Shown here: piece by piece, positions 33,916-42,167 of the stretch
Position numbering within the stretch: position 1 is the stretch's first letter
How the letters are laid out: each line of letters starts with the position of its first letter
From: JAVKBW01 sp040222995
GTDB lineage: Bacteria; Pseudomonadota; Alphaproteobacteria; UBA8366; Aestuariispiraceae
DNA length: 64,000 nt
Assembly: GCA_040222995.1 (NCBI GenBank)
Contig: JAVKBW010000039.1
Span: forward strand, 1 to 64,000
Direction: 5' to 3'
Translations under genes and position numbers: made by a program
Notes under the pieces: model-generated
Told to the model about the DNA's origin: nothing
The model's input: the letters and a program-made list of their open reading frames with translations, nothing else
The model's database searches: none

Positions 33916-33966
33916 GCCGTCACCTGCCCGTCGCCGTCACCCGCCCGTCGCCGTCACCCGCCCGTC
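33916..33966. repeat. 17-bp tandem repeat, three copies
   Basis: Unit GCCGTCACCCGCCCGTC at 33933-33949 and 33950-33966, with one mismatch in the first copy (33916-33932). It bridges the 3' end of the reductase gene and the 5' end of the YkgJ gene. Since 17 is not a multiple of 3, copy changes would shift frames of any overlapping coding sequence. Confidence 0.9.
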
Positions 33967-34988
33967 GGGATGCCCTTGGTCGTCGAATATTCGAAATGAA
34001 GCGGTTCGTCCGGATAGACGATGTCGCGCACCGCGTGCGCGGCGGCCGCCGCATCCGCAAAACCCTGAAGGATCAGCTTCAGCTTTCCGTCATACTGTGC
34101 GACGTCACCGATGGCGAAAATGCCCGGCATCGGCGTCTGGCAGGTCGCGCGGTCGACGGGAATGACCGCCTTTTCCACCGGGAAGCCCCAGTCTGCGATC
34201 GGCCCCAGCTTTGCCGCCAGGCCGAAGAACGGCAACAGCACATCCGCTTCCAGCCGGCGTTCATTGCCGTCGAAGTCCTTTACCAGGACCGCATTCAACC
34301 GGCCGTCGGCCCCGTCCAGCCCGCTCAACTGATACGGCGTCACCAGTTCCAGCTTTCCCGACGCGGCCCAGGCATTCATGCGCGTGACGGATTCCGGCGC
34401 GGCGCGGAACTTGTCCCGCCGGTGGACGACATAGACCTTTTCCGCGACTTCCGGCAGGGACATGGCCCAGTCGACGGCGGAATCGCCGCCGCCCGCAATG
34501 ACGACCCGCTTGCCGCGGAAATCGTCGCGCCGCCGAACCATGTAGAAAACCGACGTCCCTTCGTATTCTTCAAGGCCATCCAGCGGCGGCCGGTTCGGAC
34601 CGAACGCCCCGCCCCCGGCCGCGATCACCACGGCCTTCGCAAGGAAGCGCTTTCCCTGCGACGTTTCCAACAGGAACCGCCCGTCGCCGGTACGTTCCAG
34701 CATGGTGACCTGCTGGTTCAGGTGATAGACCGGGTCAAAGGGCGCGGCCTGTTCTTCCAGCCGTTCAATCAGTTCGGCGCCGTCGATGCGCGGCCAGGCG
34801 GGGATGTCGAAAATCGGCTTTTCCGGATAAAGCGCGGTGCATTGGCCGCCGATCTGTTCCAGGCTGTCGACCAGATGGGCCCGGATCTTCAGCATCCCCA
34901 GTTCGAACACGGCGAACAGACCGACCGGCCCTGCGCCGACGATCAGCGCGTCGGTTTCGATCGGTTCAGGGGAACGCTGGTCCGTCAT
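33954..34988 (-). CDS. Ferredoxin-NADP reductase, thioredoxin-reductase-like
   Basis: A 344-residue FAD/NADPH flavoprotein of the YumC-type FNR family. VGAGPVGLFAVFELG binds FAD, IGGQCTALYPEKP shows the family loop with no redox CxxC pair, and VIAGGGDSAVDWAM binds NADPH. GIFAIGDVAQY is the second FAD motif. It transfers electrons between NADPH and ferredoxin, possibly FdxA of this window. The last residues run into the 17-bp tandem repeat. Confidence 0.92.
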   Translation of the reverse strand: MTDQRSPEPIETDALIVGAGPVGLFAVFELGMLKIRAHLVDSLEQIGGQCTALYPEKPIFDIPAWPRIDGAELIERLEEQAAPFDPVYHLNQQVTMLERTGDGRFLLETSQGKRFLAKAVVIAAGGGAFGPNRPPLDGLEEYEGTSVFYMVRRRDDFRGKRVVIAGGGDSAVDWAMSLPEVAEKVYVVHRRDKFRAAPESVTRMNAWAASGKLELVTPYQLSGLDGADGRLNAVLVKDFDGNERRLEADVLLPFFGLAAKLGPIADWGFPVEKAVIPVDRATCQTPMPGIFAIGDVAQYDGKLKLILQGFADAAAAAHAVRDIVYPDEPLHFEYSTTKGIPTGG

Positions 34989-35133
34989 GCGGGAATACCT
35001 TTTCGTCGAAGTTTCGGGCGGGCTTGGCAAGCCAATCGGGGGTGCTATGAAGAGCTTGGCTCACACAGCGCGTCAAGGGGGCTCGTTCACGATACCGGGC
35101 GCGCGTCAGACAGGAAAGATTGGACCGCACCCC

Positions 35134-35604
35134 GTGACCGATGCGATGCACAGCGTTGACCTGAAGGACCCGGCCGCGACCGACCGGTTCGGGGCGTGCC
35201 TTGGACGGCTTTTGCGTCCCGGCGATATCGTCGCGCTGGATGGTCCGCTGGGCGCGGGGAAAAGCAGCCTGGCGCGGGCTGCGATCCGCGAACGCCTGGG
35301 CGACCCGGACGCCGATGTGCCCAGCCCCACCTTCACCCTGGTCCAGACCTATGAGATGCCGGATCTGGAAATCTGGCATGTCGACCTGTACCGGCTGGAC
35401 GACGCCGCGGATGCCGAGGAACTGGGCCTGATGGAGGCGTTTTCCGATGCCGCCAGCCTGATCGAATGGCCGGGACGGTTGGGCCGTGCTTTGCCGCACA
35501 GGGCCTTGTGCCTGACGATAGAGATTGTGGGCGAAGGACGGCGAATCGGCATAGCTGCGCCGGATGACTGGCACGACCGGGTCGGAGAGTTGACGGGTGA
35601 CTGA
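35134..35604 (+). CDS. tsaE: tRNA threonylcarbamoyladenosine ATPase subunit TsaE
   Basis: ATPase partner of TsaB/TsaD in making t6A37 in tRNAs that read ANN codons. About 156 residues. The P-loop is DGPLGAGKSSLAR, followed by VPSPTFTLVQTYE, WHVDLYRLDD and SLIEWPGRLG, all family motifs. It probably starts with GTG at 35134; ATG at 35146 is a close alternative. It overlaps the next gene by 8 bp. Confidence 0.92.
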   Translation: MTDAMHSVDLKDPAATDRFGACLGRLLRPGDIVALDGPLGAGKSSLARAAIRERLGDPDADVPSPTFTLVQTYEMPDLEIWHVDLYRLDDAADAEELGLMEAFSDAASLIEWPGRLGRALPHRALCLTIEIVGEGRRIGIAAPDDWHDRVGELTGD

Positions 35605-36631
35605 TACGGCGCGTAGCGCACAGATCGACGCATTCCTGGACGCCAGCGGCTGGTCGGGTGCCGAACGCGCAACGCTGGCCGACGATGCGTCCTTCCGCCG
35701 TTATGAACGCATCGCCTGTGCGGACAGGCGCGCGGTCCTGATGGACGCCCCCCCAATGAAGGAGGATGTCCGCCCCTTTTGCCATGTCGCCGGTGTCCTG
35801 ACATCCCTTGGGTTCAGCGCACCCGACATCCTGGCCGCGGACGAAGAAAACGGCTTCCTGCTGCTGGAAGATCTGGGGGACGATACCTATACCCGCGTCC
35901 TGGCCCGCGACGACACGAAGGAAGAGGCGCTTTATACGCTCGCCACCGATACGCTGATCGACCTGCACCGGCGCTATCAGGGCGGGGCGGACGTTCCGAA
36001 CTACGACAAGTCCGTCCTGCTGGAGCGCGAGGCACGCCTTCTGACCGAATGGTACTGGCCCGCCATTCACGGCACGCCCTGTCCGGCACCGGTGCGCGCG
36101 GAGTTCGACGGGTTGTGGATGAACGCATTGAGCCACGCCTATTCCGTGCCGCATTCGCTTGTGTTGCGCGACTATCATGTCGACAATCTGATCCACCTGC
36201 CGGACCGCCAGGGCACCGCGCAATGCGGGCTTCTGGATTTTCAGGACGCGCTGATCGGTCCGGTGACCTATGACCTGGTCTCGCTTCTGGAAGATGCGCG
36301 CCGCGACGTGCCGCGCCCGCTGGCGGGAAAGCTGATCGGCCGGTATCTGGACGCCTTCCCGACCCTGCCGCCGGACGCGCTTCTGCTTTCCTATGCGGTT
36401 CTGGGGGTGCAGCGCGCGACGAAAATCATCGGCATTTTCACCCGGCTGGACCGGCGCGATGGAAAATCCCAGTACCTGAAACATATCGACCGGACCTGGC
36501 GTTGGCTGGAAGGCGGCTTGAACCACCCGATGCTGTTCGACCTGCGGACCTGGTACGACAGCTATTTCCCGCGCGACATGCGGCGCGCGCCACCCCCGGC
36601 GCCCGGCGAACGCGCGGACGAAAAACCCTGA
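35597..36631 (+). CDS. amgK: N-acetylmuramate/N-acetylglucosamine anomeric kinase AmgK
   Basis: A 344-residue aminoglycoside-phosphotransferase-fold kinase. LRYEDASFRRYER-type start (here DDASFRRYERI), the catalytic Brenner loop VLRDYHVDNLIHLP and the DFG-like LLDFQDALIGP are present. Together with the adjacent MurU-like gene it fits the AmgK-MurU shunt, which phosphorylates recovered MurNAc at C1 and makes UDP-MurNAc, bypassing de novo synthesis. Assignment rests on the gene pair as well as the fold. Confidence 0.88.
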   Translation: MTDTARSAQIDAFLDASGWSGAERATLADDASFRRYERIACADRRAVLMDAPPMKEDVRPFCHVAGVLTSLGFSAPDILAADEENGFLLLEDLGDDTYTRVLARDDTKEEALYTLATDTLIDLHRRYQGGADVPNYDKSVLLEREARLLTEWYWPAIHGTPCPAPVRAEFDGLWMNALSHAYSVPHSLVLRDYHVDNLIHLPDRQGTAQCGLLDFQDALIGPVTYDLVSLLEDARRDVPRPLAGKLIGRYLDAFPTLPPDALLLSYAVLGVQRATKIIGIFTRLDRRDGKSQYLKHIDRTWRWLEGGLNHPMLFDLRTWYDSYFPRDMRRAPPPAPGERADEKP

Positions 36632-36641
36632 AGGCAGCGCC

Positions 36642-37355
36642 ATGACCGCGATCGACACCGCCATGATCCTGGCAGCCGGGTTCGGCAAACGCATGCGTCC
36701 CCTGACCGACACGGTCCCGAAACCGCTGGTCCGGCTTTCCGGAAAACCCCTGATCGACTGGACCATGGACCGGATGCGCGCCGGCGGTATCACACGGTTC
36801 GTTGTCAATTCCCACTATCTGGGCGACCAGATCGAAGCGCATTTCCGGGACGACCCCGCCGTCACCCTGTCGCCCGAAGCGGAAATACTGGATACCGGCG
36901 GCGGCGTTCTGAACGCATTACAGTTTTTCGGTGATGCGCCTTTTGCCGTCGCGAATGCCGACACTTTCTGGACCGACGGCGCGCAACCCGCCGTCCGGCG
37001 ACTGGCACGGCGCTATGCCGCGTCCGATATGGATGTCCTGCTTCTGCTTCACCCGGTCGAACGGGCCGGGGGCGACTACGACGGTATCGGCGATTTCCAT
37101 ATGGACGAAGACGGGCGGCTTTCCCGCCGCGACGGGGATATGCCGGCCCCCTATCTGTTTGCCGGCCTGTCGGTGTTGCGGCCCGGCCTGTTCGACGGCA
37201 TGACGGTCGAACCGTTTTCGCTGAACCGGATATTCGACGCCGCGGCGGCAAGGGGACGGCTGTTCGGCATCGTCCATGACGGCGACTGGTTCCATGTCGG
37301 GACGCCACAGGCCCTGACGGAAACGGAACAGGTGCTGGCGGGCCGCGCGCCCTAA
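36642..37355 (+). CDS. murU: N-acetylmuramate 1-phosphate uridylyltransferase MurU
   Basis: A 237-residue nucleotidyltransferase. The sugar-nucleotide signature MILAAGFGKRMRPLTD is at residues 8-23 and VPKPLVRLSGKPLID follows. VANADTFWTDG holds the metal-binding Asp. It makes UDP-MurNAc from MurNAc-1-phosphate and UTP, supplied by AmgK 10 bp upstream. Cell-wall recycling by this route confers intrinsic fosfomycin tolerance in other species. Its stop overlaps that of the next, convergent gene by 4 bp. Confidence 0.9.
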   Translation: MTAIDTAMILAAGFGKRMRPLTDTVPKPLVRLSGKPLIDWTMDRMRAGGITRFVVNSHYLGDQIEAHFRDDPAVTLSPEAEILDTGGGVLNALQFFGDAPFAVANADTFWTDGAQPAVRRLARRYAASDMDVLLLLHPVERAGGDYDGIGDFHMDEDGRLSRRDGDMPAPYLFAGLSVLRPGLFDGMTVEPFSLNRIFDAAAARGRLFGIVHDGDWFHVGTPQALTETEQVLAGRAP

Positions 37356-38746
37356 TTGACCATGGTCTTGGTCAGCGCCGCATTACCCCGGCGGCGCAAC
37401 AGGTCGGCGGTGTCGGCGTTGGTGATCAGTTCCACCAGCCGCACGGTCGTCGCCAGATGGGCGCTTGCCTCCGCCTGGTTGCCGGGGTCGACCTTCGGCA
37501 GGCGTTCGATGATCTTCGCGCCGTATTTCTCAAGCTCCTTGCGCATCTGATTGACCTTGCTCTGACAGGCGGACTGAAGTCCGATCTGTTCGGCGATGCG
37601 CGACGCTTCCCCCAATGCGCGGGCGCGGCGTTCGGCGGTTTCGAACTTCTGTTCGTCGGGGAAACTGTTGAAGTCCGGCTCCCCGTTCCCCTTGCCCGGC
37701 AGCACGTCCAGAATGACGTCCTGCGCCGTTGCCAGAACCAGGTTTTCCACCGCATCGCTGACCTGTCCGCGACAGCCATACATGCGCTTTCCCCATTCGC
37801 CGTCGCGCCGGATTCCGATGTCCGCCGTGATGCCCTTGAACGCATTCGCAAAGCGCTTCGCCTTGGCGACGACATCGGTTTCGGTCGCGTTGGGGGCATC
37901 CGCCGCCTCCGCCACCGCGGACGCATCCTTTTCCAGCGCGCCGATCACGATGTCACCCGCAATCGCCAGGTCCGAATTGCTGGTCAGCGTATCATCCATC
38001 TTTCGCGACAGCGCGCGGAAGACACGCAGGATCGGGAACGGTTGCAAAAGCCGCCCGATCAGGGCCAGAAGCAGGTAGACTTCATGGTCGGGCGCATGTT
38101 CGTCAATCTTGTCATACAGCCGCTTGACCACGGTGACATGTTCGGGCGTCAGCTGAATGATCGGCTTGCGCGGCAGTCCGGCCTTCATCGCCTCCACCAA
38201 ATCGGCGATCATCAGGACGGACGCCATCTCGCGGATGTCTTCCAGCCGCTTCGTCCCGCCGATCTTCTTGGCGGCGGCGCGAATTTCGCCCGCGTCCTTG
38301 CCCAGACCGGCATCCCATTCCTTCAGCGCCGTCGCGGCCATCGTCCAAAGCTGGGATGCGGCGGACTTCTTGCCGTCCTCATCACTTTTCTTCTGGGCTG
38401 TAATGAAGGTTTCGGCGACCGGTTCCCATCTGTCACCCAGCAATTCCATCAACAGCGACCACATCGGGCCGATGGACGCCCGCGCAATCTTGCCGATTTC
38501 CTTGGGATCCGGATCCTGAAAGATCAGCATGTCTTCGAACGGAAGGCACAGAAGCCGCTGCGGCGTATAGATGCGCGGTGCGCGAATTTCCGCCAGACGC
38601 GGTCGCAGAAGCGCCATGATCGCGTCGTGGGGAATACCGAACCGGTTTTCCCCGCGGTCCAGTTCGATCTTGGCCGCCAGCAGCTTCAGCTCCCGGTCGG
38701 GAAGCTGGGTCAGGAACATTTTAAGCTGTTCGCCCGGATCGCTCAT
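37352..38746 (-). CDS. Hypothetical protein, second gene of an unknown two-gene cassette
   Basis: I do not recognise this 464-residue protein. It is helix-rich and soluble. Residues 1-110 contain LTQLPDRELKLLAAKIELDR and PRIYTPQRLLCLPFEDML; a long middle region (about 160-300) looks like packed helices; and residues 370-440 (TAERRARALGEASRIAEQIG, then a Lys/Glu-rich stretch) suggest a coiled coil. No catalytic motif, signal or membrane span is visible. It is translationally coupled (4-bp overlap) to the 370-residue gene upstream, so the products probably act together. Confidence 0.75.
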   Translation of the reverse strand: MSDPGEQLKMFLTQLPDRELKLLAAKIELDRGENRFGIPHDAIMALLRPRLAEIRAPRIYTPQRLLCLPFEDMLIFQDPDPKEIGKIARASIGPMWSLLMELLGDRWEPVAETFITAQKKSDEDGKKSAASQLWTMAATALKEWDAGLGKDAGEIRAAAKKIGGTKRLEDIREMASVLMIADLVEAMKAGLPRKPIIQLTPEHVTVVKRLYDKIDEHAPDHEVYLLLALIGRLLQPFPILRVFRALSRKMDDTLTSNSDLAIAGDIVIGALEKDASAVAEAADAPNATETDVVAKAKRFANAFKGITADIGIRRDGEWGKRMYGCRGQVSDAVENLVLATAQDVILDVLPGKGNGEPDFNSFPDEQKFETAERRARALGEASRIAEQIGLQSACQSKVNQMRKELEKYGAKIIERLPKVDPGNQAEASAHLATTVRLVELITNADTADLLRRRGNAALTKTMVN

Positions 38747-39855
38747 ACCGGCTCCTTACGGAATTGCGACAGCTTGTCCTTCGTACTCTGGTCCAGGTCG
38801 GAATCAATCCGGTGCTGCGCCGTCTTGGTCCAGCGGGACTGGGTTTCGCGCAGTTCTTCCCACAGCTTGGTATTGCCGCCCGCCCCTTCGATCGGAAGGA
38901 TGGGCAGGAACTGGGAAAACATCTCCAGCGTATCGCGCTGCACGAACCGGTCGCCCCTCATCGCCTCGTCCCAAAGCTCGACGATCCGTTCCCAGCCGTC
39001 GATCACCAACTGGAACAGGTCCACCCCCGCCTTCAGCTTGGCAATGGTATTGTCGAAATCACGAAGCGGCTCTGCCATGCTTTCCGCCAAGGCATTCATG
39101 TTGGCCAGGGTTTCGCGTGCGCGTTTCACCGCTTCCCGTGCCGCGGTGACTGTGCGCTGAGCCATTTCGGCGGTTTCCGGCGGTTCCTGGATCAGCCATT
39201 TCGAAAGCTGTTCGGCCATCGCTTCCGTCCCGTGCAGAATCTTCAGCCCCGGGCCGGCCACGGTTTCATCCGGAGAGCCGACCGGCGCCAGAATCGACGC
39301 CCATTTTTCCAGTCGGCCATAGATCTTGTCACCCCGTTCGCCGATCGAACTGGCGTATCCGCCCAGGGCGTCGCGCGCCAGGTTCATGCCGTCTGCGGTG
39401 GCAATCGTTGTGGCATCCAGCTTGTCCACGCCAGGATGGTTCGGCGCCAGTTGACGGATCGCGGTCTGGATCAGGCTTAAAAGGATGATGTTCGGAAGTT
39501 CCTTTTCCGCGCGCATGTTTTCTTTCGCGCGGCGGGCCAGGAACGGCCCCCCCAACCCCGTGACAGCAACCTTGGATGCCATCTGGCGAACGGCCGCCGG
39601 CGACACCTCACGCAAGAGAATCATCTGTTCGTGCAGGGCGCGGTCATGCACCGACGTGTTGATGACCTGCGGCAGCACCTTGTAGGGAATGACATAGGTT
39701 TCCGACCCGCCGCCCAGACCGGGGATCAGGATTTCCATGGAACTGCCATGCAGCCGCCGCAGCCTGGCATACATCAGCACAGGCGTGGTGAACGGCAGAT
39801 AGATGCCGCGCTGCTGAAATGTCTTTGGAAGGACCGGGGCCTTATTCTTAGCCAT
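38743..39855 (-). CDS. Hypothetical protein, first gene of an unknown two-gene cassette
   Basis: An unrecognised 370-residue protein. The basic N-terminus (MAKNKAPVLPKTFQQRGIYL) leads to a short region with PFTTPVLMYARLRRLH and a glycine-rich LIPGLGGGSETYVIPYK loop near residue 45. Residues 220-300 form an amphipathic helix series with heptad-like spacing, and a conserved-looking GWERIVELWDEA lies near 290. No transmembrane segment. The 255-bp divergent region to the acetyltransferase gene must hold its promoter. Codon use matches the chromosome, so recent transfer is not indicated. Confidence 0.75.
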   Translation of the reverse strand: MAKNKAPVLPKTFQQRGIYLPFTTPVLMYARLRRLHGSSMEILIPGLGGGSETYVIPYKVLPQVINTSVHDRALHEQMILLREVSPAAVRQMASKVAVTGLGGPFLARRAKENMRAEKELPNIILLSLIQTAIRQLAPNHPGVDKLDATTIATADGMNLARDALGGYASSIGERGDKIYGRLEKWASILAPVGSPDETVAGPGLKILHGTEAMAEQLSKWLIQEPPETAEMAQRTVTAAREAVKRARETLANMNALAESMAEPLRDFDNTIAKLKAGVDLFQLVIDGWERIVELWDEAMRGDRFVQRDTLEMFSQFLPILPIEGAGGNTKLWEELRETQSRWTKTAQHRIDSDLDQSTKDKLSQFRKEPV

Positions 39856-40110
39856 CTTTTTAACGTGTATCCTTCACGTCCCCACCGCGGAACCGCACCC
39901 GCAATTACAGTCAGACCGCCCGCCGGAAAAGAAGCCCCGGTCAGACGGGACGACCCGAAACCCGACATGGATTCGGCATCGTCGCTTCGTGTTTACCATA
40001 ATTCTCCCTTAATGCAGAATATCTTGGAAAAAAAGAACAGTTCCTGTCCATGTACCAGCCGCGGCGGTCGCGACCGTGCCGCCCGCCGCCCCCTGGAACG
40101 AGGTGCCCGC

Positions 40111-40677
40111 TTGCCCGAAACCGTGCCCGCACCGACCATTCGACCGGCATCCGCCGACGATGCGGACGCGCTTCTGCTGCTGGGCAGGACCCTGTTGAGC
40201 GAAACGGATTTCTTCCTGCGACGACCGGGCGAACGGGCCGCCGACCGTCAGGAAATGCAGGGAATCATCAACAGCTTTGCCGAAAATCCGGGCTGGCTGA
40301 TGCTGAACGCGTGGCAGGACGGCACCCCGGTTGCGGAAGCAATCCTGCGCACAGGCGGGTTGGAACGCATTGCCCATGTCGGCATGATCGGGATCGGCGT
40401 TCTTCGCGCCCACTGGGGCCGGGGGCTGGGGCGCACGCTGATGACGGCTCTGGAAGACCATGCCGCCGCATTCGCACTGGAACGCCTTGAATTCACGGTC
40501 CTGGCGCACAACCACCGCGCCCGCGACTTCTACCGGCGACTCGGATATCTTGAGGAAGGGCGAAGGCACCGGTCGGTGCGCTATGGTGCCGACCCGCATA
40601 CCGGTCAGATCCGTTTCGCAGACGAAGTTCTGATGGCAAAGTGGATTGGGCCTGCAAATTGCATCGATTGCGACTGA
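40111..40677 (+). CDS. GNAT-family N-acetyltransferase
   Basis: A 188-residue GCN5-type acetyltransferase. TIRPASADDADALLLLGRTL is the alpha1 region, IGIGVLRAHWGRGLGRTLM contains the acetyl-CoA pyrophosphate loop, and ARDFYRRLGYLEEGRR is the C-terminal motif. It resembles enzymes that acetylate proteins or small amines; the acceptor is unknown. TTG at 40111 is chosen, with GAACGAGG seven bases upstream; GTG at 40123 or an ATG near 40012 are alternatives. Confidence 0.85.
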   Translation: MPETVPAPTIRPASADDADALLLLGRTLLSETDFFLRRPGERAADRQEMQGIINSFAENPGWLMLNAWQDGTPVAEAILRTGGLERIAHVGMIGIGVLRAHWGRGLGRTLMTALEDHAAAFALERLEFTVLAHNHRARDFYRRLGYLEEGRRHRSVRYGADPHTGQIRFADEVLMAKWIGPANCIDCD

Positions 40678-40725
40678 CCCCATATTCAAAAGGGTATTCG
40701 CAAAAGGGTTTAAGGACGAATTGCC

Positions 40726-41160
40726 ATGGTTTGGAACCTGTTCGGCGGCGGAAAGAAGAAGCAGGAAGAAAAGGCCCGCATCCGGAAAAAGACGGCCATG
40801 CCCCCGGTCATGGCCCCGAATGAAAGCTCGGAACCGCCCCAGACCGTCCCCCCGGGGGACGAACGCATGGACCACATGACGATCATCGCCGCGATCGAAA
40901 CCGCGAAACGCGAACTGGCCGACCGGGACCGTACGATGAACAACAGCGTGCGTGCCCAGGCCGCGCGGGGAAAGGCGGATCCGGCGGAAAACCCGGCCGA
41001 CGCCGTCGCACGCAAGAAACAGCTGATCCAGGCCGCGATGACCGTCCACAAGCTGAAGCAGTCCGCGTTCAACGAACTGGACCCGGGACAGCGCCAGCAG
41101 CTGCGCAACATGGCCGAGGAAGCGCTGGGCGTCGGCGCAAACAAGAAGAAACAGCGGTGA
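40726..41160 (+). CDS. Hypothetical protein, lysine-rich
   Basis: An unrecognised 144-residue protein. It starts MVWNLFGGGKKKQEEK, is low-complexity and Pro/Lys-rich to residue 45, then helical (MTIIAAIETAKRELADRDR, and a Gln-rich coil to residue 130), ending GVGANKKKQR. It probably binds nucleic acid or a protein partner through charge. Its stop TGA overlaps the GTG start of meaB by the GTGA arrangement, so it is coupled to that gene. Confidence 0.7.
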   Translation: MVWNLFGGGKKKQEEKARIRKKTAMPPVMAPNESSEPPQTVPPGDERMDHMTIIAAIETAKRELADRDRTMNNSVRAQAARGKADPAENPADAVARKKQLIQAAMTVHKLKQSAFNELDPGQRQQLRNMAEEALGVGANKKKQR

Positions 41161-42167
41161 ATTCCAACATGCCGCGAACCGCGGACATCCAGACCGATCC
41201 GAAAGACGTGGCGGACCGAATCCGGTCCGGCGACCGACGCGCGCTGGCCCGTGCACTGACATTCGTCGAATCCCGCCGGGCCGACCACCGCGCCTGGGCG
41301 GAAGCCCTGTTGACCGAAATCATGCCGGACACGGGCGGTGCCTACCGGGTCGGCCTGTCCGGCGTTCCGGGTGTCGGTAAATCCACGCTGATCGAAGCCC
41401 TGGGCGACCACGTGACCGAAGCCGGACACCGGATTGCCGTCCTGGCGGTGGACCCGAGTTCGAAACGCAGCGGCGGGTCGATCCTGGGGGACAAGACGCG
41501 CATGGAAACCCTGTCGCGCAACCCGGCGGCCTTCATCCGCCCGTCGCCCGCCGGGGAAACGCTGGGCGGTGTGGCGCGGCGAACCCGCGAAAGCATGCTT
41601 CTGTGCGAAGCGGCGGGGTTCGACATTATCCTGGTAGAAACGGTGGGCGTCGGCCAGTCCGAAACGGCGGTCGCCGCCATGACCGACATTTTTGTCCTGA
41701 TGCTGTTGCCGGCGGGCGGGGACGAACTGCAGGGTATGAAAAAGGGGATCGTCGAACTGGCGGACCTGATCCTGGTGAACAAGGCGGACGGCGACCTGAA
41801 GGACCAGGCGCGCCGCACGGCGGCGGACTATCACGGCGCGTTGCGCCTGCTTGGAAAGCCCAAGCACCGGTCGGAAGTCGGCGTCATGGCCTGTTCCGCC
41901 GCAACCCGGGACGGGGTCGCGGAAATCTGGTCCCGCGCGCAATCCTTCATGGACGAGGCAAAGGACGCAGGCGCCCTGACGCAGCGCCGCGCCGAACAGG
42001 CGAAATCCTGGCTGTGGGAGGAGGCAAGCGCCGCGCTGATCGACGCCCTTCGCGCGGATGACGCCGTAAACGGCATCGTTCAGGACGTGGAAGACGCGGT
42101 CACAACCGGGACCCTGCCGGCGTCGGTCGGGGCGAAACGGCTGGTGGACGCGCTGTTGCGGCGCTAA
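41157..42167 (+). CDS. meaB: Methylmalonyl-CoA mutase-associated GTPase MeaB
   Basis: G3E-family P-loop GTPase of about 336 residues that guards and reloads adenosylcobalamin in methylmalonyl-CoA mutase. Walker A is GVPGVGKSTLIEAL, with VDPSSKRSGGSILGDKTRM switch I, ILVETVGVGQSE and the base motif VNKADGD. GTG at 41157 or ATG at 41169 could start it. It serves propionate, valine and isoleucine catabolism. The mutase itself is not in the window. Its stop overlaps that of mgtE by 4 bp. Confidence 0.93.
   Translation: MNSNMPRTADIQTDPKDVADRIRSGDRRALARALTFVESRRADHRAWAEALLTEIMPDTGGAYRVGLSGVPGVGKSTLIEALGDHVTEAGHRIAVLAVDPSSKRSGGSILGDKTRMETLSRNPAAFIRPSPAGETLGGVARRTRESMLLCEAAGFDIILVETVGVGQSETAVAAMTDIFVLMLLPAGGDELQGMKKGIVELADLILVNKADGDLKDQARRTAADYHGALRLLGKPKHRSEVGVMACSAATRDGVAEIWSRAQSFMDEAKDAGALTQRRAEQAKSWLWEEASAALIDALRADDAVNGIVQDVEDAVTTGTLPASVGAKRLVDALLRR

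Noticed and set aside
33916..33966. Possible CRISPR-like repeats
   Set aside because: The units are directly adjacent with no spacers, only 17 bp and three copies; this is a simple tandem repeat.
35021..35033. GGCTTG-G-CAAGCC dyad upstream of tsaE
   Set aside because: Short arms, no clear promoter geometry; chance in GC-rich DNA is likely.
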